Below the pieces are notes generated by a model. The model had not been told where the DNA came from. It ran no database searches and saw nothing but the letters and a program-made list of their open reading frames with translations. From assembly GCA_022574315.1 (NCBI GenBank), contig JACZSH010000005.1:1-30229 (forward strand): a stretch of DNA of 30,229 bases, in the 5' to 3' direction. Of the stretch, positions 22,636-30,229 are shown in pieces; the stretch's first letter is position 1, and every line of letters begins with the position of its first letter. The position numbers and the translations under genes were made by a program. Source of the DNA: Chloroflexota bacterium. Lineage in GTDB: Bacteria > Chloroflexota > Dehalococcoidia > Dehalococcoidales > RBG-16-60-22.

Positions 22636-22923
22636 TCAATCCTGACCACCAGCACTGTCGCCAATCTCGACGGGGGAAACCGGAACTTGGCCGGGGAGTA
22701 ATGCTTCATTATCACGTTTAACCGTGTATTTTTCCAGTATCGCTTTCCAGAAGTTGAGCTTACCCGGTTCCAATGACACCCCGGTACTTTGTTCCCCAGT
22801 CACAGGCGTTATCCGGCAAATGTCCGTTTCGGCTATCACCTGTTCTATTTCCCTGATATCGGTAATTTCTCTTTCTTGTTTCCGCACCGCTTTCCTTAAA
22901 ACGATAATACTGCCATCAGCCAA
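22636..22923 (-). pseudogene. Remnant of a pyridoxamine-phosphate-oxidase-like (NimA-type) flavoprotein between leuC and leuD
   Basis: The 95-codon frame starts at a TTG without a ribosome site. Its N-terminal part, RKQEREITDIREIEQVI followed by ETDICRIT, matches the conserved beginning of FMN-binding PPOX/NimA-family proteins. Intact members have about 140-160 residues and continue with a strand carrying the flavin site; that middle is missing. The sequence then jumps to KLNFWKAILEKYTVKRD and VSPVEIGDSAGGQD, which resemble the family's C-terminal helix and last strand. An internal deletion is the likeliest history. The remaining gap, 22575-22635 and 22924-22994, shows the leuD ribosome site and nothing else. 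Function is almost certainly lost. Confidence 0.55.
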
Positions 22924-22994
22924 GAAATGTCAGGTCGAAAAGCGTTCCAACCTATCTCCGGGCCGCTAGCGTATATAAATAGCCCTGATTTCAC

Positions 22995-24254
22995 TTAGGT
23001 CATTTCCCCGGGGCTGGTAATCTTTCCGGTGACGGCACTGGCCGCCGCCACCGCCGGGCCGGACAGGTAAAGTTCCGATTTAGGGCTGCCCATCCGGCTG
23101 ATAAAGTTCCGATTGGTTGTCGAAATGCAGCGCTCGCCTGCAGCCAGGATGCCCATATGAAGTCCAGCACAGGGGCCACAGGTGGGAGTGCTGACCGCCG
23201 CGCCGGCCCTGACAAATGTTTCGATAAGTCCTTCGGTAAGAGCATCGAGGTAAATCTGCTGCGTACCCGGGAAAACAAGGCAGCGGACATTCGGGTTTAC
23301 TTTTCTCCCTTTCAGGATACCGGCCGCCACCCGTAAATCCTCCAGTCGACCGTTAGTACAACTGCCGATTACCGCCTGGTCAATTTTCACCGTCCCGACT
23401 TTGCTGATAGGAGTGGCGTTAGCCGGCGAGCCGGGCAGAGAAACCTGGGGTTCCATTTCCGAGACATCAAACTCGATAACCCGTGAATACTCGGCGTCCG
23501 CATCCGGCTCGTACTCGTTGAAGGCATGTCTGGCCCTATTCTTTAAGTAGGCCCGAGTCGTCTCATCAACCCGGAAAATACCGGCTTTACCACCCGCTTC
23601 AATCGCCATGTTAGCCATGGTTAATCGCCCGTCTATTGACAGGTTATCAATCGCCTCACCGGTAAACTCCATGGCGGCATACAGGGCGCCGTCCACACCG
23701 ATATTACCAATGGTAAACAGGATTAAATCTTTGCCGCCTACCCACTGCCCAAGGCGGCCGTGATAGACCAGCTTTATGGTCGGCGGCACCTTAATCCAGG
23801 TATCGCCGGTGGCCATGGCGGCGGCAATGTCAGTCGACCCCATCCCGGTAGCAAAGGCGCCCAGAGCTCCATAAGTGCAGGTGTGTGAATCTCCGCCAAT
23901 GATGACTTCTCCGGGAAGCGCCAGGCCTTGCTCAGGTAAGAGCGCGTGCTCGATACCACACATCTGGCCTACTTCGAAATATACCGTGCCCTGCTCATGC
24001 GCGAACTCGCGCATCATCTTGGCATTTTCCGCCGAGATGATGTCTTTGTTAGGGGTAAAGTGGTCAGGCACCAGCACTATTTTCGCCGGGTCGAATACTT
24101 TACTGACACCGATTCGGCGGAACTCCCGAATAGCAATCGGAGCGGTGACGTCATTAGCCATCACGATGTCCACCCGGGCAGTGATGAACTCTCCCGGACT
24201 TACTTTTTCTTTGCCGCAGTGGGCAGCCAGTATTTTTTCAACTAATGTCATCAT
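22995..24254 (-). CDS. leuC: 3-isopropylmalate dehydratase large subunit
   Basis: LeuC is the aconitase-superfamily subunit that holds the [4Fe-4S] cluster and, with LeuD, isomerises 2-isopropylmalate. The three cluster cysteines are visible: Cys299 in VIGSCTNGR, and Cys359 and Cys362 in PTCGPCAG. IIGGDSHTCTYGALGAFATG is the family signature around 118-137. At 419 residues it is the short archaeal/homoaconitase-like LeuC type, matching the short LeuD. Two ATGs stand in tandem (24254, 24251). AAAGGG gives 4-nt or 7-nt spacing, so the second may be used. It is separated from leuA by a 250-nt gap that contains an MgtC remnant. Confidence 0.96.
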   Translation of the reverse strand: MMTLVEKILAAHCGKEKVSPGEFITARVDIVMANDVTAPIAIREFRRIGVSKVFDPAKIVLVPDHFTPNKDIISAENAKMMREFAHEQGTVYFEVGQMCGIEHALLPEQGLALPGEVIIGGDSHTCTYGALGAFATGMGSTDIAAAMATGDTWIKVPPTIKLVYHGRLGQWVGGKDLILFTIGNIGVDGALYAAMEFTGEAIDNLSIDGRLTMANMAIEAGGKAGIFRVDETTRAYLKNRARHAFNEYEPDADAEYSRVIEFDVSEMEPQVSLPGSPANATPISKVGTVKIDQAVIGSCTNGRLEDLRVAAGILKGRKVNPNVRCLVFPGTQQIYLDALTEGLIETFVRAGAAVSTPTCGPCAGLHMGILAAGERCISTTNRNFISRMGSPKSELYLSGPAVAAASAVTGKITSPGEMT

Positions 24255-24294
24255 GGGACCCTTTCTCTTCGAGTAATTTCAACTTTGAGGCCAG

Positions 24295-24481
24295 CTATTT
24301 ACTTATCGAATGCGGTATGAGCAAAACTGCTAATATTATGGCCGTGGCCACCGCCGACACAGATGAGGGTATTTGTTCTTAAGCCAGCCTGTTTACCTGC
24401 CTTTTCTCTCTGATAACCAATGACCGCCCCCAGCACTGCGGACAGGAGAAGGCGTAGAATCATATCCAGTTCAGCTACCAT
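24295..24481 (-). pseudogene. MgtC/SapB-family remnant between leuA and leuC
   Basis: A frame from ATG 24481 begins LDMILRLLLSAVLGAVIGYQ and continues REKAGKQAGLRTNTLICVGG, the first membrane helix and the conserved RE...AGLRT loop of MgtC-type inner-membrane proteins. After about 45 residues the similarity ends and the frame closes at 24299. Shifting frame near base 24370 gives VSAVATAIILAVLLIPHSIS to a stop at 24295, which looks like a later MgtC membrane helix. This fits deletion of the central part plus a frameshift. Intact proteins have about 140-230 residues. GGGGAG directly abuts the ATG, so translation is poor. It starts 23 nt after the leuA stop. Confidence 0.55.
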
Positions 24482-24504
24482 CTCCCCACTCGCTGATATT
24501 TCTG

Positions 24505-26013
24505 TTATTTGTTTATCGACAACCGGTTAAGGGCATTAATGTAAGCTTTGGCGCTGGCGACAATGATATCGGTATCTGCCCCCCTGCCGGTATAGGTCGT
24601 ACCGTCACTTTCTATTCTGACCACCACCTCACCGATGGCGTCAATACCTTCGGTAATCGATTTCACGGTGAACTCAATAAGCGTATTGGGAACGCCGATT
24701 ATTTTATCGATAGCCTTAAAAACGGCGTCGACCGGCCCGGTTCCTATCGCCGCTTCTGCCTGGGTCTGGCCATCAGGGGTAGTCAGTATTACCGAAGCGG
24801 TGGGAATACCCCTATCGCCACAGGAAACCTGGATGCGGTCAAGGTGATAAACCTCTGAAGTGGACCGTTGTTCCTCAGCCACCAGAGATTCGATATCACG
24901 GTCAGTAATATTCTTTTTCTTGTCGGCCAGTTCTTTGAAAGACAGAAACACGCGATGAAAGTCGTCGTCACCCAGATTGTAGCCCAATTCCGCCAGTCTC
25001 TCCTTGAAAGCATGACGACCGCTCAGTTTACCGAGCACAAGACTGCTGGACGGCACGCCAACTGTCCTGGGGTCGATTATCTCATAGGTTATAGGCATCT
25101 TGATGATGCCATCCTGATGTAACCCGGACTCATGGCGAAAAGCGTTAGCGCCGACAATAGCTTTATTAGATTGAACCGAAAAACCGGTTAACTCGCTGAC
25201 CAGCCGGCTAGTCTTATAGATTTGCCGGGTATCAATGCCAGTGGTGAGATTAAAAAAGTCACTGCGGGTTTTAATGGCCATGACAATTTCTTCAAGCGAG
25301 GCATTTCCCGCCCGCTCCCCGATACCGTTAATGGTACATTCTACCTGTCTGACTCCCCGCCTAACCACTTCCAGCGTGTTGGCGACGGCCAGACCCAGGT
25401 CATTATGGCAATGAACGCTGACCACAGCCTGACCGATATTGGGCACATTGCGGAAAACGCCGTCAATAATGCTGCCGAACTCATCAGGAATGGAATAGCC
25501 CACCGTATCCGGAATATTGACGGTAGTAGCCCCCGCGTCAATAACCGCTTCCAGGATTTGATAGAGGTACGCGGGTTCGGTCCGACTGGCATCCATCGGC
25601 GAAAACTCCACGTCATCGACATATTTTTTCGCCCGAGCTACGGCGCTGCATGACATTTCTAGAATCTGCTCACGGTTCTTTTTCAGCTGGTGGACAAGGT
25701 GTATTTCGGAAGATGACAGAACAATATGGATTCGGGGATACTCAGCTTTTTTCACCGCCTCCCAGCTCAAGTCAATTGCCTCAAGTTTGGCATGAGTCAG
25801 GATACAAACTACGAGATGGCGAATTTCCTTCGCAATCAACTCTACCGCTTGATAATCACCGGGTGAGCTAGAGGGGAAACCAGCTTCAAGAATATCGACG
25901 CCAAGCCTTTCCAGCTGCCTGGCTATCTCCAGTTTTTCCTGGAGGTTAAGGCTTCCTCCAGCGGCTTGCTCACCATCCCGCAAAGTGGTATCAAAGATAA
26001 TTACTTTATCCAT
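24505..26013 (-). CDS. leuA: 2-isopropylmalate synthase
   Basis: LeuA condenses 2-oxoisovalerate with acetyl-CoA, committing carbon to leucine. It has 502 residues, close to bacterial type-1 LeuA. The HMGL-like barrel begins VIIFDTTLRDGEQAAGGSLN, continues LEAGFPSSSPGDYQAV and VSVHCHNDLGLAVANTLE (metal His residues), then INGIGERAGNASLEEIVMAI. The C-terminal LeuA regulatory domain (about 370-495) ends with a Gly/Asp-rich YTGRGADTDIIVASAKAYINA and would mediate leucine feedback. AGAGG lies 4 nt before ATG 26013. The GFPSSSPGDYQ loop differs from the GWPGSNPKDSE loop of the CimA in this operon, supporting the two assignments. Confidence 0.96.
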   Translation of the reverse strand: MDKVIIFDTTLRDGEQAAGGSLNLQEKLEIARQLERLGVDILEAGFPSSSPGDYQAVELIAKEIRHLVVCILTHAKLEAIDLSWEAVKKAEYPRIHIVLSSSEIHLVHQLKKNREQILEMSCSAVARAKKYVDDVEFSPMDASRTEPAYLYQILEAVIDAGATTVNIPDTVGYSIPDEFGSIIDGVFRNVPNIGQAVVSVHCHNDLGLAVANTLEVVRRGVRQVECTINGIGERAGNASLEEIVMAIKTRSDFFNLTTGIDTRQIYKTSRLVSELTGFSVQSNKAIVGANAFRHESGLHQDGIIKMPITYEIIDPRTVGVPSSSLVLGKLSGRHAFKERLAELGYNLGDDDFHRVFLSFKELADKKKNITDRDIESLVAEEQRSTSEVYHLDRIQVSCGDRGIPTASVILTTPDGQTQAEAAIGTGPVDAVFKAIDKIIGVPNTLIEFTVKSITEGIDAIGEVVVRIESDGTTYTGRGADTDIIVASAKAYINALNRLSINK

Positions 26014-26053
26014 TTCCCCTCTGCTTTTAACGGAAATAACGGTTCTAACGAAT

Positions 26054-27052
26054 CTATTTTTGATCCTGAAGCCAGGGCATCATTTTTCTGAGTTCTTTAC
26101 CGACTATCTCAATTGGATGTTCCAGTTCCCGGCGTCTCAGAGCATTGTAAACCGGACGTCCGGCCTTATTCTCCAGAATCCATTCCCGGGCGAAGGTACC
26201 ATCTTGAATTTCGGTCAGTATCTCCCGCATGTTTTCCTTTACCCTATCGTCGATAACCCGGGGACCACGGGTATAATCGCCGTATTTGGCGGTGTAGCTA
26301 ACCGAGTCACGCATGAAGGTCAAACCGCCTTTATAGATGAGGTCGACGATTAGTTTAAGCTCATGCAGCGTTTCAAAGTACGCCGACTCCGGCTGGTATC
26401 CGGCTTCGACCAGTATCTCAAAAGTAGCCTTCACCAGAGAAGACACGCCACCGCAGAGTATTGCCTGTTCTCCAAAGAGGTCGGTTTCCGTCTCCTCAGC
26501 AAAGGTGGTTTCCAAAACTCCCGCCCGAAGGCAGCCGATTCCCCTGGCATAAGCCAGTGCCTTTACTTTCGCCTCTCCCGAAGCATCCTGATGCACCGCA
26601 ATCAGGGCCGGTACGCCGATGTCCTGAGTAAAATACTCGCGGACTTTGTTACCCGGGCTCTTGGGGGCGATCATGGTAACGTCTACATCAGGCGGAGGGA
26701 ATATCTGTCCGTAATGAATGTTGAACCCGTGGGAGAACATGAGCATGTTGCCTTTTGACAATCCCGGTGCTATTGAATTGAGGTAAATTTCCTGCTGGAC
26801 TTCATCCGGAGCCAGCACCATGATGATATCGGCCGTTTTAGCCGCTTCAGCGACGCTGGTTACCTTGACGCCGTCAGACTCCGCCCGGCTTATGCTCTTA
26901 CTCCCCTCGTACAAGCCAACGACCACCTGGTGACCGCTGTCTTTGAGGTTCAACGCCTGAGCACGTCCCTGGCTGCCATAACCGATAATCGCGATTATTT
27001 TTCCGTCTAACAGTTTGGCATCTGCGTCTTTTTCATAATAAATTGTGGCCAT
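26054..27052 (-). CDS. ilvC: Ketol-acid reductoisomerase (NADP+)
   Basis: IlvC rearranges and reduces 2-acetolactate and 2-aceto-2-hydroxybutyrate to dihydroxy acids. With 332 residues it is the short class I form. The Rossmann domain has IAIIGYGSQGRAQALNLKDS and MVLAPDEVQQEIY. Then come MIAPKSPGNKVREYF and the metal-binding ETDLFGEQAILCGG, followed by FETLHELKLIVDLIYKGG, which contributes the second set of acidic ligands. AAGGAGAG lies just upstream of ATG 27052. A 169-nt AT-rich gap separates it from the upstream ilvN, in which I see no further gene and no convincing promoter or terminator. Confidence 0.97.
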   Translation of the reverse strand: MATIYYEKDADAKLLDGKIIAIIGYGSQGRAQALNLKDSGHQVVVGLYEGSKSISRAESDGVKVTSVAEAAKTADIIMVLAPDEVQQEIYLNSIAPGLSKGNMLMFSHGFNIHYGQIFPPPDVDVTMIAPKSPGNKVREYFTQDIGVPALIAVHQDASGEAKVKALAYARGIGCLRAGVLETTFAEETETDLFGEQAILCGGVSSLVKATFEILVEAGYQPESAYFETLHELKLIVDLIYKGGLTFMRDSVSYTAKYGDYTRGPRVIDDRVKENMREILTEIQDGTFAREWILENKAGRPVYNALRRRELEHPIEIVGKELRKMMPWLQDQK

Positions 27053-27221
27053 AACATACTCTCCTTATTTTATCCTTGTATTCCCTGATATTTAGGCGTG
27101 AAATTTTAAAAATGGTTCTTTAGAAGTCCGCTTTATTTAGACACTCACTTTATCAAACCACCAAGCATCTTTTGCCTATTTTAATATCTTATACCTGTTT
27201 TCCTTTCCTTCCGGTAGGATC

Positions 27222-27731
27222 TCAGGGTGAATCCCTGCCGGGACGTGGTTGCCCGCGTAGCATGGCAATACGTCCGGTCCGGGCTATTTCCCGGATACCA
27301 AAATTACGGAGTAATTTTAATAATGAATCCACTTTTTCTTCGTCACCGGTGATTTCAATGGTCAACGAGTCCGGGGCAACATCAACGATTTTTGCCCGAA
27401 ATATATCAACTATCTCGATAATCTCACTCCTGGTCGTCGAGGTGGCTTTCACCTTTATCAATGCCAGTTCTCGAGCGGTTATATTATCACCGGTCACGTC
27501 AACCACTTTGACGACATCAACGACTTTGCTCAGTTGTTTCCTGACCTGCTCGAGCAGATTGTCCGTGCCATTGACGACGATAGTCATGCGTGACAGGTCG
27601 GGTATTTCACTGTGCCCGACGGCGATACTCTCGATGTTATAACCGCGCCGCCGGAAAAGGCTTGCCATCCGGGTCAATACCCCGGGCTTATTCCCTACCA
27701 GGGCAACTATGGTGTGTCTCGTCTTAATCAT
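27222..27731 (-). CDS. ilvN: Acetolactate synthase regulatory subunit, full-length (169 aa)
   Basis: This regulatory subunit activates the IlvB catalytic subunit and confers valine feedback inhibition. Its N-terminal ACT domain (about 1-78) reads HTIVALVGNKPGVLTRMASL followed by RRRGYNIESIAVG, with the Gly/Asn valine-site residues of the family. The C-terminal ALS_ss_C domain spans about 85-158 (TARELALIKVKATSTTRSEI and TGDEEKVDSLLKLLRNFGIR). The length is that of E. coli IlvH. The ribosome site (GGAAG, 10 nt upstream of ATG 27731) is modest. It follows a shorter paralogue after 43 nt; the two ACT domains are clearly related (MASLFRRRGYNIES against MASVFRRRGFNIQS). Confidence 0.94.
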   Translation of the reverse strand: MIKTRHTIVALVGNKPGVLTRMASLFRRRGYNIESIAVGHSEIPDLSRMTIVVNGTDNLLEQVRKQLSKVVDVVKVVDVTGDNITARELALIKVKATSTTRSEIIEIVDIFRAKIVDVAPDSLTIEITGDEEKVDSLLKLLRNFGIREIARTGRIAMLRGQPRPGRDSP

Positions 27732-27774
27732 TGCTTAATTTCTTCCGATTTGTAAAATCATTACTGAACCGTCC

Positions 27775-28050
27775 CTAAACCTCGTCTCGGGTGGAAATAT
27801 CAGATACCTTGACCACGTCTACGATTTTTTCCAGTTGTTTTCTCACCGGCCCCACCATACTGGCCGAACCGGCGACAACGATGGCAACGCGCGTCAATCC
27901 GGGACGCTCACTGTCTTCCGTTTCAATGGTTTCAAGTACGTTTACGCTTTGTATATTGAAACCACGCCTTCGGAAAACGCTTGCCATTCTATTCAGCACA
28001 CCGGGCTTATCTTCCACTAGTGCCAGCAGAATATGTTTGGTTGCTGCCAT
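27775..28050 (-). CDS. ilvN: Second acetolactate synthase regulatory subunit, ACT domain only (91 aa)
   Basis: This short paralogue of the neighbouring ilvN has only the ACT domain: HILLALVEDKPGVLNRMASV, RRRGFNIQSVNVLETIETED and VRKQLEKIVDVVKVSDIST. An insertion of a few residues after the second strand (ETIETEDSERPG) separates it from the longer copy. E. coli IlvN (about 96 aa) shows that an ACT-only form can be functional, so this is not necessarily degraded. It starts 19 nt after the ilvB stop, and AGGTG lies 5 nt before ATG 28050. Being adjacent to ilvB, it is likely a genuine partner. It could tune inhibition or compete with the long form. Confidence 0.88.
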   Translation of the reverse strand: MAATKHILLALVEDKPGVLNRMASVFRRRGFNIQSVNVLETIETEDSERPGLTRVAIVVAGSASMVGPVRKQLEKIVDVVKVSDISTRDEV

Positions 28051-28069
28051 TATAACACCTGCTACTGCG

Positions 28070-29794
28070 TTAAATGTTGCTCACCGGTAGCTTGTTAGAA
28101 TCAGTAATCGCTTTTGCCTTTTTCCGCGGCTGCTCAAGCAGCTCTGCCAGGCCGGCCCCGGGAGGCACCATCGGGTAAACGTTTTCCTCCGGCTCCACCA
28201 TGAAATCGATCAGGAAAGGACCCTGGTGGTCCATCGCCTGCTTGATAGCCGGAATCACATCTTTTTTATTGGTGATTTTCAAGCCAGGGATACAATACCC
28301 CTCCGCAATTTTAACAAAGTCAGGACAGGATATCGGTGTCGCCACATAATGTCGTTTATAAAACAGCTCCTGCCACTGCCGGACCATTCCCAGATACCCG
28401 TTGTTTAATATCGCTATTTTAACGGCCGCGTTTTCCTGTACGATGGTAGCCAGTTCCTGAATGGTCATCTGAAAACCGCCATCGCCATCGATACACCAGA
28501 CGGTAGTGTCCGGTTGCCCTATTTTAGCCCCCATGGCGGCGGGTAAACCAAAGCCCATTGCGCCCAGACCACCGGATGATATAAAAGAATTAGGCTTATC
28601 ATAGTAGAAATGTTGCGCCGCCCACATCTGGTGCTGGCCGACCCCGGTGGCAATAATGGCATCGCCCTGGGTTGCCTCGTATATCTGGCGGACGACATAC
28701 TGGGGTAAGAGTCCGTCACTGTCCCTGATTTCCAAAGATGGGTGCTCTTTTCGCCAACTCTCAAGCTGCTCTATCCATTTAAGGCGCTGGGTGGAGTTAA
28801 TCAGTTTATTTAATTCTTGAAGGACCATCTTCACGTCGCCAACAATTGGCACGTCCACATGTACGTTCTTCCCGATTTCCGCCGGGTCAATGTCAATGTG
28901 AACAACGCGGGCATGGGGGGCAAAACCGCTTATCCGGCCGGTAAGCCGGTCGTCAAATCTCATGCCGACAGCAATAATCAGGTCGGCTTTATCAATGGCT
29001 AAGTTAGCGTAGGCCATGCCATGCATGCCCGCCATGCCATAACTTAAAACATGATGTTCCGGGAAACAGCCGATACCGAGCAAAGTGGTGACGACCGGCG
29101 TCTGGGTCGTCTCTGCCAGATATTTAAGCTCAGCACCCGCCTGAGCGATAATCGTACCTCTACCGGCGATAATAACCGGGCGCTCGGCTTCATTAATCAG
29201 CTTGGCCGCTTTTTTAATCTGAGCCGGATGTCCCTGCAAGATCGGTTTATAACCGGGCAAATCAACCTGGTCAGGGTAGCTAAATTCGGCGTGCTCCAGA
29301 AATATGTTCCGGGGGATATCAATCAGCACCGGCCCCGGACGACCCGTCCGGGCCAGATGAAAGGACTGTTTGATTATTCCGGCCAGGTGATTAACATCAA
29401 GCACCAGGTAATTATGCTTGGTGATAGGCAAGGTAATACCCGTAGTATCGGTTTCCTGAAAAGCATCTTTCCCAATGAAAGAACTGGCCACCTGCCCGGT
29501 GATGGCCACCATCGGGACCGAATCAAGAAAGGCGTTGGCAAGTCCGGTCACCAGATTGGTGGCACCCGGTCCGGAAGTGGCGAGACAAATGCCGACTTTG
29601 CCGGTGGCGCGGGCATAGCCGTCGGCCGCGTGGGCGGCGCCCTGTTCGTGACGCACCAGGACGTGGCGAAGCTGCGGATATTGCGGCAAAGTATCATACA
29701 GCGGAATTACCGAGCCGCCAGGGATACCAAAGATGACTTCCACGCCTTCTTCCACCATTCCCTGAAATAGTATCTGGGCACCGGTCAGCTTCAT
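28070..29794 (-). CDS. ilvB: Acetolactate synthase catalytic (large) subunit
   Basis: IlvB is the TPP- and FAD-dependent enzyme that makes 2-acetolactate from two pyruvates, or 2-aceto-2-hydroxybutyrate with 2-oxobutyrate. The 574-residue protein has FGIPGGSVIPLYD, then VRHEQGAAHAADGYARATG with catalytic Glu50. A central FAD domain spans about 195-330 (AVGMRFDDRLTGRISGFAPH). The TPP/Mg motif is CIDGDGGFQMTIQELATIVQ near 434, closing with ILNNGYLGMVRQWQE. AAGGAGG at 6-nt spacing precedes ATG 29794. It starts 12 nt after ilvD. The C-terminus runs a few residues beyond the usual end (RKKAKAITDSNKLPVSNI). Confidence 0.97.
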   Translation of the reverse strand: MKLTGAQILFQGMVEEGVEVIFGIPGGSVIPLYDTLPQYPQLRHVLVRHEQGAAHAADGYARATGKVGICLATSGPGATNLVTGLANAFLDSVPMVAITGQVASSFIGKDAFQETDTTGITLPITKHNYLVLDVNHLAGIIKQSFHLARTGRPGPVLIDIPRNIFLEHAEFSYPDQVDLPGYKPILQGHPAQIKKAAKLINEAERPVIIAGRGTIIAQAGAELKYLAETTQTPVVTTLLGIGCFPEHHVLSYGMAGMHGMAYANLAIDKADLIIAVGMRFDDRLTGRISGFAPHARVVHIDIDPAEIGKNVHVDVPIVGDVKMVLQELNKLINSTQRLKWIEQLESWRKEHPSLEIRDSDGLLPQYVVRQIYEATQGDAIIATGVGQHQMWAAQHFYYDKPNSFISSGGLGAMGFGLPAAMGAKIGQPDTTVWCIDGDGGFQMTIQELATIVQENAAVKIAILNNGYLGMVRQWQELFYKRHYVATPISCPDFVKIAEGYCIPGLKITNKKDVIPAIKQAMDHQGPFLIDFMVEPEENVYPMVPPGAGLAELLEQPRKKAKAITDSNKLPVSNI

Positions 29795-29806
29795 TGCAGG
29801 CCTCCT

Positions 29807-30229
29807 TTATTCGCTAAACACTGCCCCGGTACTGGCAGAAGTCACCTTCTCTGCGTAGTACTTGAGGTAGCCTTTTTTAACCTTCGGCTCAAAAGCGTCA
29901 AGCCCGGCCAGGCGATTGGCTATCTCTGCATCGGACAGTTCCACTTCAAGCTTGTAATTAGGAACATCAATGCTGATTATGTCACCTTCCTTTAAAGCCG
30001 CAATCGGTCCCCGGCTGGCCGCCTCCGGTGATACGTGTCCGATGGCAGCGCCGCGGGAGCCTCCGGAAAAACGCCCGTCAGTAATCAGGGCTACTTTATC
30101 ATCAATCCCCATGCCGCTCAAGAGAGAGGTGGGAGTGAGCATTTCTCTCATCCCCGGACCGCCTTTAGGACCTTCATAACGGATAATAATTATATCTCCA
30201 AGGTTGATTTTATGGCTCATAATCGCCTG
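29807..30229 (-). CDS. ilvD: Dihydroxy-acid dehydratase, C-terminal part (5' end beyond the window)
   Basis: IlvD removes water from 2,3-dihydroxy-3-methylbutyrate or -pentanoate to give the oxoacids for valine, leucine and isoleucine. Only about 140 of some 555 residues are inside the window. The frame stays open through the right edge (QAI precedes MSHKINLGD), so the ATG at 30220 is internal. Visible signatures are IRYEGPKGGPGMREM, ALITDGRFSGGSRGAAIGHVSPEA and ISIDVPNYKLEVELSD, the last being the family C-terminal signature region. The cluster-binding Cys residues are in the missing part. It is the most upstream visible gene of the operon; the operon promoter and any leader lie outside. Confidence 0.95.
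   Translation of the reverse strand, partial: QAIMSHKINLGDIIIIRYEGPKGGPGMREMLTPTSLLSGMGIDDKVALITDGRFSGGSRGAAIGHVSPEAASRGPIAALKEGDIISIDVPNYKLEVELSDAEIANRLAGLDAFEPKVKKGYLKYYAEKVTSASTGAVFSE

Noticed and set aside
27053..27221. Internal promoter before ilvC
   Set aside because: The best minus-strand match is TTGGTG-17-TCTAAA, too weak in AT-rich DNA to report.
29051..29770. Plus-strand open frame of 239 codons opposite ilvB
   Set aside because: It is entirely within the well-supported ilvB and has no recognisable domain or ribosome site; a codon-bias shadow.
1..30229. CRISPR array, tRNA or rRNA genes, transposases, prophage or toxin-antitoxin genes
   Set aside because: No regularly spaced repeats, no recognisable RNA gene and no such protein families were found on either strand.

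Overview
The window is a bacterial chromosome segment with dense, short-spaced operons. The gene order ilvD-ilvB-ilvN-ilvC-leuA-leuC-leuD-leuB-cimA, the several Liv-type importer genes and the HyuA/HyuB and MttB-family genes point to a member of the Chloroflexota, most likely class Dehalococcoidia. That assignment is an inference from gene content and order, because no rRNA or other marker gene is present.

Left third, 1-11041 (uptake and catabolism). A 5'-truncated hyuB and a complete hyuA encode a hydantoinase/oxoprolinase-type ATP-dependent amidohydrolase. A shortened MttB-family remnant follows. Next is a promoter and a two-gene unit, a DapA-superfamily aldolase/lyase and a ketopantoate-reductase-like dehydrogenase. 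A branched-chain-amino-acid-type ABC importer comes next in a split layout. The lipoprotein binding gene livK is on the plus strand behind a near-consensus promoter that contains a perfect 10-bp inverted repeat. The permease and ATPase genes livG-livF-livH-livM run towards it on the minus strand. The livK terminator hairpin overlaps the stop codon of livM.

Middle, 11042-19366. A D-isomer 2-hydroxyacid dehydrogenase, a HypE/AIR-synthase-like protein and a C45 (penicillin acylase-like) hydrolase lie on the plus strand. On the minus strand are a ComD/ComE-like two-subunit TPP decarboxylase, an unrecognised 409-residue lipoprotein, and a three-gene operon of two unrecognised proteins plus an archaeal-type thymidylate synthase homologue. 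A 12-base palindromic word recurs in two of the promoter regions.

Right third, 19367-30229 (minus strand). One long branched-chain amino-acid operon, ilvD (truncated by the window edge), ilvB, ilvN (91 aa), ilvN (169 aa), ilvC, leuA, leuC, leuD, leuB, cimA, gives leucine and valine. With citramalate synthase it also makes isoleucine from pyruvate without threonine deaminase. Most junctions are tight, down to 1-3 nt. The exceptions carry decayed genes: an MgtC remnant between leuA and leuC, and a pyridoxamine-phosphate-oxidase-like remnant between leuC and leuD. A further possible remnant lies downstream of cimA.

The most interesting signals are the operator-like palindromes built into promoter spacers, the deletion-type gene remnants inside an essential biosynthetic operon, the tandem IlvN regulatory subunits, and a lipoprotein with a metalloprotease-like motif that lacks the first histidine. 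No CRISPR array, tRNA, rRNA, transposase or prophage gene was found.
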